64,000 nt of DNA from AP-15 sp963712825. Its GTDB lineage: Bacteria; Pseudomonadota; Alphaproteobacteria; ATCC43930; CGMCC-115725. Under the pieces are notes generated by a model that was not told the origin of the DNA, searched no databases, and was given only the letters and a program-made list of their open reading frames with translations. Below, one piece after another: positions 17,197 through 26,127 of the stretch. Location of the stretch: the NCBI GenBank assembly GCA_963712825.1, contig CAVQJP010000016.1, positions 620,001-684,000 on the forward strand, written 5' to 3'. How positions within the stretch are numbered: position 1 is the stretch's first letter; each line of letters begins with the position of its first letter. The position numbers and the translations under genes are program-made.

Positions 17197-18651
17197 GTGA
17201 CAGCGCAAACCGTTGAAACAGTATCGACCCCGCAGACGCAAAAATTCTCGCTTTTTGCGCTGACCGCGATGGTGGTCGGCTCGATGGTCGGCGCCGGGAT
17301 TTTCTCGCTGCCGCGAGCGTTTGCCACCGCGACCGGCCCATTCGGCGCAATCATCGCGTGGGCTATTGCCGCCGGTGGCATGTACTTCCTGGCACGTGTG
17401 TTTCAGGCGCTCGCCGAGCGCAAACCAGATCTCGATGCCGGCGTCTACGCCTATGCCAAGGCCGGATTTGGCGACTATCTCGGGTTCCTGTCCGCCTTCG
17501 GCTATTTTATCAGCGCCTGCCTTGGCAACACCTTTTACTGGGTGCTGATCAAATCGACGCTCGGCGCCTTTTTTCCGATTTTTGGCAACGGCGACACGCT
17601 CGCAGCGGTCGTGGTCTCGTCGATCGGCATCTGGATCTTCCATTTCACCGTGCTGCGCGGGGTGCAGCAGGCCGCTGCCATCAACAAGATCGTCACGGTC
17701 GCCAAGCTCGTGCCGATCCTGCTTTTTATTGTGATCCTCGCGGTGTCCTTCAGAGCGCATCTGTTTGCCGCGAATTTTTGGGGCGGCGAGGGGATGCCGG
17801 CGGCCAGCCTGTTCGATCAGGTGCGCTCCACGATGCTCGTCACCGTGTTTGTCTTTCTCGGCATCGAGGGCGCCAGCGTCTACTCGCGCTATGCGCGGAC
17901 CCGCGCCGATGTCGGCACCGCCACGATCCTCGGCTTTGCCGGTGTGACCGTCCTGATGGTGCTCATCACCCTGCTCAGCTTCGCGGTGCTGCCACGGGCC
18001 GAGATCGCCGGGCTCAGGCAGCCGTCGATGGCGCCGGTTCTGGAGGCGGTGGTCGGGCATTGGGGTTTGATCTTTATCAGCCTCGGGCTGATCGTGTCGG
18101 TGCTCGGCGCCTATCTGGCGTGGCAGATGATCGCCGCCGAGGTCCTGTTCAACGCGGCAAAAACCGACGACATGCCGAGGATCTTTGCCACCGAGAACCA
18201 AAACAGGGTTCCCGCTGCCGCTTTGTGGCTCAGCAACGGCATCGTCCAGCTCTTCGTGATCAGCACATTGTTTTCGGAGGACGCGTTTACATTGATGCTG
18301 AAATTGTGCAGCTCGATGTCGCTGGTTCCCTACCTGCTGGTCGCCGGGTATGGGCTCTTGATCGCGCGGCGCGGCGAAACCTACGAGGCGAGGCCGCAGG
18401 AGCGCAATCGCGACCTGACGATTGCCGGCATCGCGACCCTCTATACGGCGTTTCTGATCTTCGCCGGCGGCATGAAATTCCTGCTGCTCTCGGCGGTGAT
18501 CTATGTGCCCGGCACCCTGCTCTATTTCTGGGCGCGGCGTGAACAGAACATAAGGCTCTTCACGCCGGTCGAATGGATCGTTTTTCTCGTCGCCGTCGTC
18601 GGCTGCATCATCGGCATCCACGGTCTCGTGACCGGTTATATCGTCATCTAG
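17197..18651 (+). CDS. arcD: Arginine/ornithine antiporter (APC family)
   Basis: A 484-residue inner-membrane exchanger with about 12-13 spans. The APC signature near the N terminus is VVGSMVGAGIFSLPRAFA, and AWAIAAGGMYFLARVFQ follows. Basic amino acid/polyamine antiporters of this type swap external arginine for internal ornithine. The arginine deiminase gene 15 bases downstream makes ArcD the likely role. GTG 17197 is chosen for the GGGGAGG just upstream. The preceding gene is the broken DUF1269 gene. Confidence 0.9.
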   Translation: MTAQTVETVSTPQTQKFSLFALTAMVVGSMVGAGIFSLPRAFATATGPFGAIIAWAIAAGGMYFLARVFQALAERKPDLDAGVYAYAKAGFGDYLGFLSAFGYFISACLGNTFYWVLIKSTLGAFFPIFGNGDTLAAVVVSSIGIWIFHFTVLRGVQQAAAINKIVTVAKLVPILLFIVILAVSFRAHLFAANFWGGEGMPAASLFDQVRSTMLVTVFVFLGIEGASVYSRYARTRADVGTATILGFAGVTVLMVLITLLSFAVLPRAEIAGLRQPSMAPVLEAVVGHWGLIFISLGLIVSVLGAYLAWQMIAAEVLFNAAKTDDMPRIFATENQNRVPAAALWLSNGIVQLFVISTLFSEDAFTLMLKLCSSMSLVPYLLVAGYGLLIARRGETYEARPQERNRDLTIAGIATLYTAFLIFAGGMKFLLLSAVIYVPGTLLYFWARREQNIRLFTPVEWIVFLVAVVGCIIGIHGLVTGYIVI

Positions 18652-18666
18652 CCAGCGGAGATCGTC

Positions 18667-19920
18667 ATGGAAAACACCCAAGGCGCGCAATTCGGCGTCC
18701 ATTCGGAAGTCGGCCAATTGCGCAAAGTCATGGTGTGCGCGCCCGGTCTCGCGCATCAACGCTTGACGCCGAGCAATTGCGACGAGTTGTTGTACGACGA
18801 CGTGATCTGGGTCGATGTCGCCAGGCGCGACCATTTCGACTTTATGCAGAAGATGCGCGACCGCGGGGTCGAGGTTGTCGAGATGCACAACCTGCTGACG
18901 GCCACGGTTGCGATCCCCGAAGCCAAGAAATGGATTCTCGACAATCAGGTCGTACCCAATCAGGTCGGGCTCGGCCTCGTCGACGAGATCCGCGGCTATC
19001 TCGAAGGCCTGCCCGCCCGGCAACTCGCTGAAACCCTGATCGGCGGCCTGTCGACCTACGACTTCCCGGAGACCCACGGCGGCGAGATGCTGAAGCTCGT
19101 GCGCGAGGCCGCCGGCATCACCGAATATCTGCTGCCGCCATTGCCCAACACGATCTTTACGCGCGACACGACGTGCTGGATTTACGGCGGTGTTACGCTG
19201 AACCCGCTCTATTGGCCGGCGCGGCATGAGGAGACGATTCTCGTGGCCGCGATCTACAAATTCCACCCGGACTTCGCCGGCAAGGTCAACGTCTGGTGGG
19301 GCGACCCGACCGAGGACCACGGGCTCGCGACCCTCGAAGGCGGCGACGTGATGCCGATCGGCAAAGGCAATGTGCTAATCGGCATGGGCGAGCGCACCTC
19401 GCGCCAGGCGATCGGCCAGCTCGCGGCAGCGCTGTTCGCCGCGGGTGCGGCCGAGCGGGTCATCGTCGCCGCGATGCCGCGGCTGCGCGCGGCGATGCAC
19501 CTTGACACCGTGTTCACTTTCGCCGACCGCGACTGCGTGCTGCTCTACCCCGACATCGTCAACTCAATTCAGGCATTCTCCTACCGGCCGGCCGACACCG
19601 GTCACGGATTTGACCTGCGAAAGGACGAAAAGCCGTTCGTCGACGTGGTCGCAGAAGCGCTTGGGTTAAATAAGCTGCGTGTCGTCGAGACCGGCGGCAA
19701 CGCCTATATGCGCGAGCGCACGCAGTGGGACAGCGGCGCCAATCTCGTCTGCGCCTCGCCGGGCGTGGTCTTCGCCTATGACCGCAATACCTTCACCAAC
19801 ACATTGCTGCGCAAGGAAGGGATCGAGGTCATCACGATCTCGGGCTCCGAGCTCGGGCGCGGGCGCGGCGGCGGGCACTGCATGACCTGTCCGATCATCC
19901 GCGATCCGGTCGATTATTGA
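18667..19920 (+). CDS. arcA: Arginine deiminase
   Basis: Converts arginine to citrulline and ammonia in the cytoplasm, the first step of the arginine deiminase route, which yields ATP and raises pH. It is 417 residues, full length. The catalytic cysteine is C405 in GGGHCMTCP; the catalytic His and Asp lie in MHLDTVFT, and guanidino-binding acidic residues in FTRDTT and EGGDVMP. arcB and arcC, for the later steps, are not adjacent, so citrulline may be used or exported elsewhere. It forms a unit with arcD; the ATG has AGCGGAG upstream. Confidence 0.96.
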   Translation: MENTQGAQFGVHSEVGQLRKVMVCAPGLAHQRLTPSNCDELLYDDVIWVDVARRDHFDFMQKMRDRGVEVVEMHNLLTATVAIPEAKKWILDNQVVPNQVGLGLVDEIRGYLEGLPARQLAETLIGGLSTYDFPETHGGEMLKLVREAAGITEYLLPPLPNTIFTRDTTCWIYGGVTLNPLYWPARHEETILVAAIYKFHPDFAGKVNVWWGDPTEDHGLATLEGGDVMPIGKGNVLIGMGERTSRQAIGQLAAALFAAGAAERVIVAAMPRLRAAMHLDTVFTFADRDCVLLYPDIVNSIQAFSYRPADTGHGFDLRKDEKPFVDVVAEALGLNKLRVVETGGNAYMRERTQWDSGANLVCASPGVVFAYDRNTFTNTLLRKEGIEVITISGSELGRGRGGGHCMTCPIIRDPVDY

Positions 19921-19944
19921 GAGCTGGCCGCTTGGTTTCGGCCA

Positions 19945-20967
19945 ATGCAGAAGAGCTTTTGCCGATCCTGCGCGGCCGTCTGTGCCGTCGTGGTGGCGGC
20001 GGCATGGGTTGCGCCGGCGCTGGCGCAACCGGGCGGCAATACCGGTCTGATCGGCGACGACGGGCTGATCGACGCGATCCTGGCAACGCCGAACCAGAAG
20101 ACGCCGGTGCCGCAGGACAATTTGTTCGCAACCGCACCCGGCCTCGAACAGGCGGCGCGCCAGCCCCAGTTCACCCTTAACGCGCTGGCGCCGCTGCTTT
20201 TCAACTCGAACCCCGAGTTCCGCAGCTCGGGTGGCCCGCAATCTCTCGACGGCAGCCCGGTCGCCCGGCTCGGCTGGGCAAGCCAGCTGTTCGGCACGCC
20301 AGTGCGGGTATCGGGTTTCGCCAGCCTCGAATGGGAAAGGTTTCCGAGCGCCAACGACGCCAGCATCGACTATTTTCGCAGCTCGGCGAGAATGCAATAC
20401 GTCAACCCAAGCGACGACCAGGCATTCTCGCCTTTCTTTTCTTATGTTCCGCGGATGGATTTCGACCCTACCTTTGGAGACAATTTTGCCACGCGGCAAG
20501 ATCTGAACCTCGGCTTCGATAAAACGTTCAATTTCGACAGGTCTTTTAACAGGGCAGGGTCTTCGTCGGACAGCTCGGCGACGACAGTCTGGTCGTTCGG
20601 GTTCAGCCTTGGGGCGCAGCAGCGCTTCCGCGATCCGGCTCCCGGCTCGCACGCGCTGCTGTTCGCCCCGTCCGTGTCTTACGTGATCTCCGACCAATGG
20701 AACGCGAGCCTGTCGGCGCCGATCACCCGCCGCTGGTTCAACACGATCGACGGGGTCAGCCAAAAAGCCGTCACGCTGGAACCCGTCGGTGTCCTCGAAT
20801 TTATCATCCCTGGCGCTTGGCTCGGCGGACCTCGTGGAGCAACGATGCTGGGCAACCCCGCGGTCGATTTCCTCGGCTTCCACGAGAGGAACTGGTCGAC
20901 GGCTCCGGGCTTTGCCTACGGTCAATGGCTCGCCGGATTGGTGCTGAAGGCGGGTTGGCGGTTCTAG
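19945..20967 (+). CDS. Predicted outer-membrane beta-barrel protein
   Basis: A 340-residue exported protein with a signal peptide ending ALAQ (about residue 28). The mature part alternates hydrophobic and polar residues with many aromatic girdle positions (FGFSLGAQQRF, WNASLSAPITRRW, GQWLAGLVLKAGWRF) and ends in phenylalanine, the usual C-terminal sign of a BAM substrate. It is 24 bases behind arcA and might act as a porin for that pathway. No specific family is recognised. Confidence 0.65.
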   Translation: MQKSFCRSCAAVCAVVVAAAWVAPALAQPGGNTGLIGDDGLIDAILATPNQKTPVPQDNLFATAPGLEQAARQPQFTLNALAPLLFNSNPEFRSSGGPQSLDGSPVARLGWASQLFGTPVRVSGFASLEWERFPSANDASIDYFRSSARMQYVNPSDDQAFSPFFSYVPRMDFDPTFGDNFATRQDLNLGFDKTFNFDRSFNRAGSSSDSSATTVWSFGFSLGAQQRFRDPAPGSHALLFAPSVSYVISDQWNASLSAPITRRWFNTIDGVSQKAVTLEPVGVLEFIIPGAWLGGPRGATMLGNPAVDFLGFHERNWSTAPGFAYGQWLAGLVLKAGWRF

Positions 20968-20982
20968 ATCAGGGATCGGATT

Positions 20983-21438
20983 ATGGATCGAAAAGACCGG
21001 ACCGCGGGGTGGGGATTGTTGCGCCTCGTGCTCGTCGCCGGGTGCGCGTCATTCGCGGCAGTCTCGCCGGTGCGGGCGGTGGAACCGGCGACAACGGCCC
21101 CCGCCACCCAGCTCGCCAACGGAATTTGGACGGTGCAGGGACGCGGAATCCCCGGCTCCCGACATTGCGGCGACTGGCTCGTCCGCCTGACCAACAGGCA
21201 AGGTCGGCTGTCCGGTGTGGTCTCGCTTGCGCGCGCGAGCGTACCTATAGAGAGCATCGCGCTATTGCCGGACGGGAGCTTTACCGGAGCTACGCGGGCC
21301 GGTTTCGTCGGATCGAGACGCGCCCGCGCCTACAAAGTTACCGGGAGGTTTTCCGGGAACACGGTCAACCTTACTCTTGAGGATAACATTTGCCCTCCGC
21401 GCCACGGCGCAGGCACGCGACGCGCGGCAGGCGGCTGA
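20983..21438 (+). CDS. Small exported protein of unknown function
   Basis: A 151-residue protein with a twin-Arg-poor Sec-type signal peptide (LLRLVLVAGCASFAAVSPVRA, cleavage near 32). The mature part is a beta-rich domain with GIWTVQGRG, CGDWLVRLTNRQGRLSG and VTGRFSGNTVNLTLED, reminiscent of small periplasmic lipocalin-like or META-type folds, and two cysteines. It starts 15 bases after the beta-barrel gene and is probably co-transcribed with it. Confidence 0.6.
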   Translation: MDRKDRTAGWGLLRLVLVAGCASFAAVSPVRAVEPATTAPATQLANGIWTVQGRGIPGSRHCGDWLVRLTNRQGRLSGVVSLARASVPIESIALLPDGSFTGATRAGFVGSRRARAYKVTGRFSGNTVNLTLEDNICPPRHGAGTRRAAGG

Positions 21439-21730
21439 GCTCGCCAGCAGAGATTTCGACCGGGAAATCTAATAATGCACGCGGACGGCGCGCCCGGTTG
21501 AGCCAGCGGCACCCACAGTCGACGGCTTGCCGGCTTCGTGCCAAAGTCGGGCTGGTGGTCCGCGAGCCCATACCGGCTTCCGGGCCGCCTCGCGCGCTGC
21601 CGGGATCGGACTGGGTTTTGCCCAGATGACAATCGGGTCCCCACCGGGCCTCGATCGGCCGCCGGAGGTCATGAACCGTCTTTCCGCAACCGGGCATCAC
21701 CCCGGCTGAGCATGTTGAAAGGACCCGCCG

Positions 21731-23296
21731 GTGAGCGAGATAAAGCGCACCGATCCCGTCGCCAGACCTTTCGCGGCGCCGAAGACGTTGCTGCAAAAGC
21801 TGCTCGATGGCGTCGAAATTGTCGGCAACAAAGTCCCCGACCCGACGGTCATCTTTCTTATTCTCGCCGGCCTGATCATCGTTTTGTCGTATGTATTGCA
21901 TCTGCTCGGGGTCAGCGTCACCTACGAGACCGTCAATCTCCAAACGCACAAGGTCGAGGAGACGACCACCACCGTCAACAGCCTCGTCAGCGGCGACGGC
22001 GTGCGCTTTATGCTGACCTCGATGGTGCGGAAATTTGTCGGTTTCGGCCCGGTCGGCATCATTCTCGTCGTCATGGTCGGCGTCGGCGTAGCCGAGCAGG
22101 CGGGTCTGATGACCGCGTTGATAAAAAAGATCGTGCAGGTCACGCCGCGGGCGGCGATCACCTGGATTTTGGTGACCTTGGGGGTGTTGTCGAGCGTCGC
22201 CTCCGATGCCGGCTACCTGGTCTTGATTCCGTTGGGAGCCGCCGCCTTCCTCAGCCTCGGGCGCCACCCGCTGGCCGGGTTGGCGGCGGCGTTTGCCGGG
22301 GTCGCGGGTGTGTTCGGGGTCAATTTCCTGATTGTGCCGATCGACGGCATCCTGACGGAAATCACCAACGATGCGATCCACCTGCTCAACCCCGCTCAAT
22401 CGATCGCGTTGACGGCAAATTTTTATTTCGCGGCTGCGTCGAGCCTTGTGCTGATCGTGGTCTGCGCTCTGGTCACCGATCGGATCGTCGAGCCTCGCCT
22501 CGGTCCATACCGCGGTGAGGCGCCGGCCGAAAGCAGCGAGGTTGTGTCGGCGGCGGAAGCGTGCGGGTTGAAGTTTGCGCTCTACGCGCTGATGGCGAGC
22601 ATCGTTGTCATCGGGCTGCTGACGTTCCCGACCGCAGCCCCGTTGCGGGATCCCGAAACCGGCTCGATCTTTGCCAACTCGCCCTTCATGAACAGCCTGA
22701 TCGTACTGATCATGTTGGTGTTTCTGGCGGTCGGCATCGGCTACGGCGTCGGCGCCAAAACCATCACGACCGTCTCAGGCGGCGTCAGCGCGGTCACCAA
22801 AACCTTTGCCGGGCTCAGCGGTCTGATTTTTCTGTTGTTTGTCATCAGTCAGTTTCTCGCCTATTTCGACTACAGCAACATCGCCACGATCGTCGCCGTT
22901 GATCTGGGCGAAGCGCTCGAACATGTAAATTTAGGTGCGGTTCCATTATTGCTGGGATTTATCGCAATTACCGGCGCTGTCGGAGTGTTGATTGTCGGCG
23001 CGATTCCGAAATGGGCAATTTTTGCACCGATCTTTGTGCCGTTGTTCATGAAGCTCGGGATCGCGCCCGAAGTCGTGCTGGCTGCTTACAGGGTGGGCAA
23101 CTCGCCGCCGAACGGCGTCTCGCCGCTGATGCCCTATTTCGCGCTGATTGTCGTCTTCGCGCAGCGCTACCAGAAGGACGCCGGCGTCGGCACCGTTGTG
23201 GCGATGATGCTGCCTTACGCAGTGGCAATCTCCGTCGTGTGGATTCTACTGTTTCTCGGCTGGGAAATCCTCGGGCTGCCTTATGGGCCCGGTTGA
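21731..23296 (+). CDS. AbgT family transporter
   Basis: A 521-residue inner-membrane protein of the AbgT family (p-aminobenzoyl-glutamate importers and sulfonamide/drug exporters, proton- or sodium-driven). Typical segments are FGPVGIILVVMVGVGVAEQAG, SSVASDAGYLVLIPLGAA, FGVNFLIVPIDGILTEITNDA and YRVGNSPPNGVSPLMPYF. About 11-13 membrane segments with two re-entrant hairpins are expected. The start is GTG 21731 with GAAAGGA upstream. No aminobenzoyl-glutamate hydrolase is adjacent, so direction and substrate are open. Confidence 0.9.
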   Translation: MSEIKRTDPVARPFAAPKTLLQKLLDGVEIVGNKVPDPTVIFLILAGLIIVLSYVLHLLGVSVTYETVNLQTHKVEETTTTVNSLVSGDGVRFMLTSMVRKFVGFGPVGIILVVMVGVGVAEQAGLMTALIKKIVQVTPRAAITWILVTLGVLSSVASDAGYLVLIPLGAAAFLSLGRHPLAGLAAAFAGVAGVFGVNFLIVPIDGILTEITNDAIHLLNPAQSIALTANFYFAAASSLVLIVVCALVTDRIVEPRLGPYRGEAPAESSEVVSAAEACGLKFALYALMASIVVIGLLTFPTAAPLRDPETGSIFANSPFMNSLIVLIMLVFLAVGIGYGVGAKTITTVSGGVSAVTKTFAGLSGLIFLLFVISQFLAYFDYSNIATIVAVDLGEALEHVNLGAVPLLLGFIAITGAVGVLIVGAIPKWAIFAPIFVPLFMKLGIAPEVVLAAYRVGNSPPNGVSPLMPYFALIVVFAQRYQKDAGVGTVVAMMLPYAVAISVVWILLFLGWEILGLPYGPG

Positions 23297-23587
23297 GATC
23301 GGCAACCCCCCGCTTATCCGCGGCCTTCGTTTCTGGTCGAAGCGGAGACGCGGTGGCATTGCTTTTTTGGCGCAGCGTCGCGCAGTCGCCCCTGGCGTTG
23401 GTCGAGGAGACGCTGAAGACACGCCGCTTGGCGCGACGGCCAAAGCACTCGCGGCAACGTCAGGGCCGTGAGGCAAACAGGCGCGCTTGCGCCACACAAG
23501 ATCGAGTGAAGTCCGGATCGCGGACCCGGCCAGCGAGGTGACGCGGCGGACCGCGAATAAGCCGACAAGGCCTGCGGACCGCGCCCG

Positions 23588-24994
23588 TCATGGCCTGCCC
23601 GCCACTTGCGCGGTGGACGGCCCGGCGCCGAGAAACGCCGCGATCGTCCCGGCGTCGCGGCCGATCATCGTCCGGCCGGCGCCAACCAGCGCGTCGACCT
23701 GCTCGCGCGGCAAGGTGAGCCCGGTGCGAACTGCCGTGAGCCGCGACCGCGTCTCGGGATCGGGATAGTCGGAAAGGCTGACCCGCAGCACCTTCGCTGC
23801 TACGTCATCGCACGCAAAGCCGTTGATGACCGGTCCCTGACGGCAGCGCAGCACCTTGAGCTGGTGGACGAGGTCGTCGATCGTGCTCTCGACGGCGATC
23901 AGGGTCTCGATGTTGTAGGCCCCGATTTGCGTGCTGGTGACCGCCGAAATGATCTGCCCTATTCCGCTGACGACGCGCTGGCGCGGCCAGTTCGGGTTGG
24001 GGGTCGCCTGGCCGTCGACGCTGACCACCAGGATCCGGCGGATCGGCAGCAGACCTGCCGCGAAGCGGTCCATCCTGAGGTCGAGCAGCAGCATGTCGTT
24101 CAGCAGCACCCGCAGCGCCAGATTGTCCGAAATTCCGCCGTCCATCAGGTGAATCCACGGGACCCGCCGCCCGTCCGAATAACGGTAGAGGTTTTCGAGC
24201 AGGGCGCGAGTCCGTAAATTCCCTTGCGCGCGTTCCCACGCGTCGGGGGGCACCGGCGAGCGCACTGGACAATCCGGTCCGCGGTAGTTGCGCAACGTAA
24301 CCGGGCCGAACAGCACCGGAAATCCGTTCGAGGCGGCGACCGCACGGGCGACCGGCAGACTGGCGAGATCGGAACAGATCACGTCGAAGGTCTGCGGCAG
24401 AAAGCCGAACGGGCTGCCAAAGCTGATGTCGGTGGCGTTGATGCTGATTTGCGGCCGGCCGCGGCGGTAGAAATCCGCGAAGGTCGCGCCGTGGAACATC
24501 AGCCGATCGTAGATTTGCGTCATCCGGTCGTTGGTGCCGACCAGCGGGTTGAAGAGCCAGGCCCAGTTCCACGGCAACAGGAAAGTGCCCCAGATGTAGG
24601 CCTCGATGTCGCGATAGAGGAACTCGTCCGGGAAGGTCTCGAACGACGTCTCGCCATAGAGGCCGAAGTGAGCCGCCGGGAAGGATCCGCCGGAGACGCC
24701 GGCCAACAGGTCGACCTCGTCGAGCAGGGTGCTGTCCTTCCCCTCGGGCCGGACCGGGATATCCCGCATCCCACGCAGCACGCCAAACCCGAACGCGGCC
24801 GAACGCTTGCCGCCGCCGGAGAGCGCCACCAGCACGAGCGCGCTTTCGGCTCCGCCGCTGCGGTTCACGTCGAGCAGGCGATATTCGGCATTTCCGGCGG
24901 CCGAGCGCAGCGGCTCGTTCATCGGCACGGAGAGCGAGCCGCACCCGCCCAGCAGCAACGCCGCGACGAGCCAAAGCACTTGCCATTTGCGCAT
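23588..24994 (-). CDS. Patatin-like phospholipase lipoprotein
   Basis: A 468-residue lipoprotein acyl hydrolase. The lipobox LLGGC puts the lipidated cysteine at residue 18. The patatin fold follows: oxyanion loop SGGGKRSAAFGFG (about 59-71), nucleophile GVSGG with S101, and the dyad aspartate D285 in LMDGGISDN. It probably cleaves acyl esters at the outer membrane. I chose ATG 24994 because it starts directly at the signal peptide; the frame runs on upstream but would bury the signal. It lies 46 bases behind the AI-2E family permease. Confidence 0.88.
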   Translation of the reverse strand: MRKWQVLWLVAALLLGGCGSLSVPMNEPLRSAAGNAEYRLLDVNRSGGAESALVLVALSGGGKRSAAFGFGVLRGMRDIPVRPEGKDSTLLDEVDLLAGVSGGSFPAAHFGLYGETSFETFPDEFLYRDIEAYIWGTFLLPWNWAWLFNPLVGTNDRMTQIYDRLMFHGATFADFYRRGRPQISINATDISFGSPFGFLPQTFDVICSDLASLPVARAVAASNGFPVLFGPVTLRNYRGPDCPVRSPVPPDAWERAQGNLRTRALLENLYRYSDGRRVPWIHLMDGGISDNLALRVLLNDMLLLDLRMDRFAAGLLPIRRILVVSVDGQATPNPNWPRQRVVSGIGQIISAVTSTQIGAYNIETLIAVESTIDDLVHQLKVLRCRQGPVINGFACDDVAAKVLRVSLSDYPDPETRSRLTAVRTGLTLPREQVDALVGAGRTMIGRDAGTIAAFLGAGPSTAQVAGRP

Positions 24995-25040
24995 GCGCGG
25001 CACTTGAACCCCCCAGCAGCGGATCTTTTGATCGGCGCTC

Positions 25041-26126
25041 CTACCGGGCGGCTCGATCGTCAGCGGGTCGGTCCCCGAGTGCGACTGCAATTCCGCGCGT
25101 TGCCGGATTTCTGGCGCAAAGGCTCGCCAGCGCGATCAGGATCGGGACGCCGATAAAGGCTCCGGCGATGCCCCACAGCATTGCCCAAAAAAACACCGCG
25201 AACAGCACCATGAAAGGAGAGATCGAAACCGCCGCTCCGGCGACCCGCGGCTCGATATAGCTGCCGACGACAAACTGCACGACATTAAGCCCGATAAACA
25301 CCCAGACCGCCGACGAGAACGACTGGTATTGCGCGGCGGCAAACAGGGTGGGGATCACGGTGGCGATAAACGATCCGATAAACGGGATGAAATTCAAAAC
25401 AAAGGCGATGACGCCCCATTCGCGGCTGAGATCAAGCCCGTAGGCGGCGGTGAAGGCCCAAAAGCCGAGCCCGGTCAGAACGCTCATGCCAAACCGCACA
25501 AGCATGTAAGTCTGCAGCCTGCCCGCGATTTCAGCAGCGACGGCAATGGCGGCTGCACCAAATGTCCCGTCGCCGATGCGGCCAAGCCGCCGCCCGAGCG
25601 GCTCCACTTCAAGCAAGCCGAGGATCACAAAGATAAAGGTCACGAGCGCGAAGCTGACGATGCCTTGCAGGCTGCCGCCGACCCCGCGCACCACGCCGAG
25701 GATCCACGACATGTTGAATTGTTGGGCGATCAGCTCGGCGGCATAGAGGCCGCGCTGTTCCAACAGGTCGGCGGCGTGCGTGTACAGCACTTGCAGCCGC
25801 GCGGAATTGGCGATGACCCACTGCGCGATCCGGCCAAAGCTCCACACGATCAGCCAGCAGCCGACGCCGATCGCAAAGAGGGCGACGGCGGCCGTCAGCA
25901 GGATCGCAACGAGCTGCGGCAGGCGCCGGTTCAGCCGTCGCTGCAGCGGCCAGACCAGGGCGATGATGAAGAGCGCGAAGGCCACCGGCGTCATCACGCC
26001 GCGCGCCACCCACAACGCCGCGAGCGCGAGGAGCACGGCGCAGACCAGCGCCGCGAGGCGAAGCGCGCGGCCGCCGGGCGGATTTGACGGGCTATCGGGA
26101 TCCACGGCCGTTACCTCGGCGGACAC
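25041..26126 (-). CDS. AI-2E family transporter (PerM/TqsA-like permease)
   Basis: A 361-residue inner-membrane permease with eight predicted spans in the usual pattern: two N-terminal pairs, a soluble helical loop (about 95-145), and a C-terminal block with FVLNFIPFIGSFIATVIPTLF and FWAMLWGIAGAFIGVPILIAL. Some members are Na+/H+ antiporters, others export autoinducer-2. GTG 26126 lies directly after the stop of the antiporter-like gene upstream, so it may be the last gene of that transcript. A Na+/H+ role would fit its neighbours, but this is inference. Confidence 0.88.
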   Translation of the reverse strand: MSAEVTAVDPDSPSNPPGGRALRLAALVCAVLLALAALWVARGVMTPVAFALFIIALVWPLQRRLNRRLPQLVAILLTAAVALFAIGVGCWLIVWSFGRIAQWVIANSARLQVLYTHAADLLEQRGLYAAELIAQQFNMSWILGVVRGVGGSLQGIVSFALVTFIFVILGLLEVEPLGRRLGRIGDGTFGAAAIAVAAEIAGRLQTYMLVRFGMSVLTGLGFWAFTAAYGLDLSREWGVIAFVLNFIPFIGSFIATVIPTLFAAAQYQSFSSAVWVFIGLNVVQFVVGSYIEPRVAGAAVSISPFMVLFAVFFWAMLWGIAGAFIGVPILIALASLCARNPATRGIAVALGDRPADDRAAR

Positions 26127-26127
26127 T

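Noticed and set aside
17140..19320. A 726-codon minus-strand open frame opposite arcD and arcA
   Set aside because: It mirrors two well-supported genes and has low-complexity Gln/His/Arg composition typical of antisense frames in high-GC DNA.
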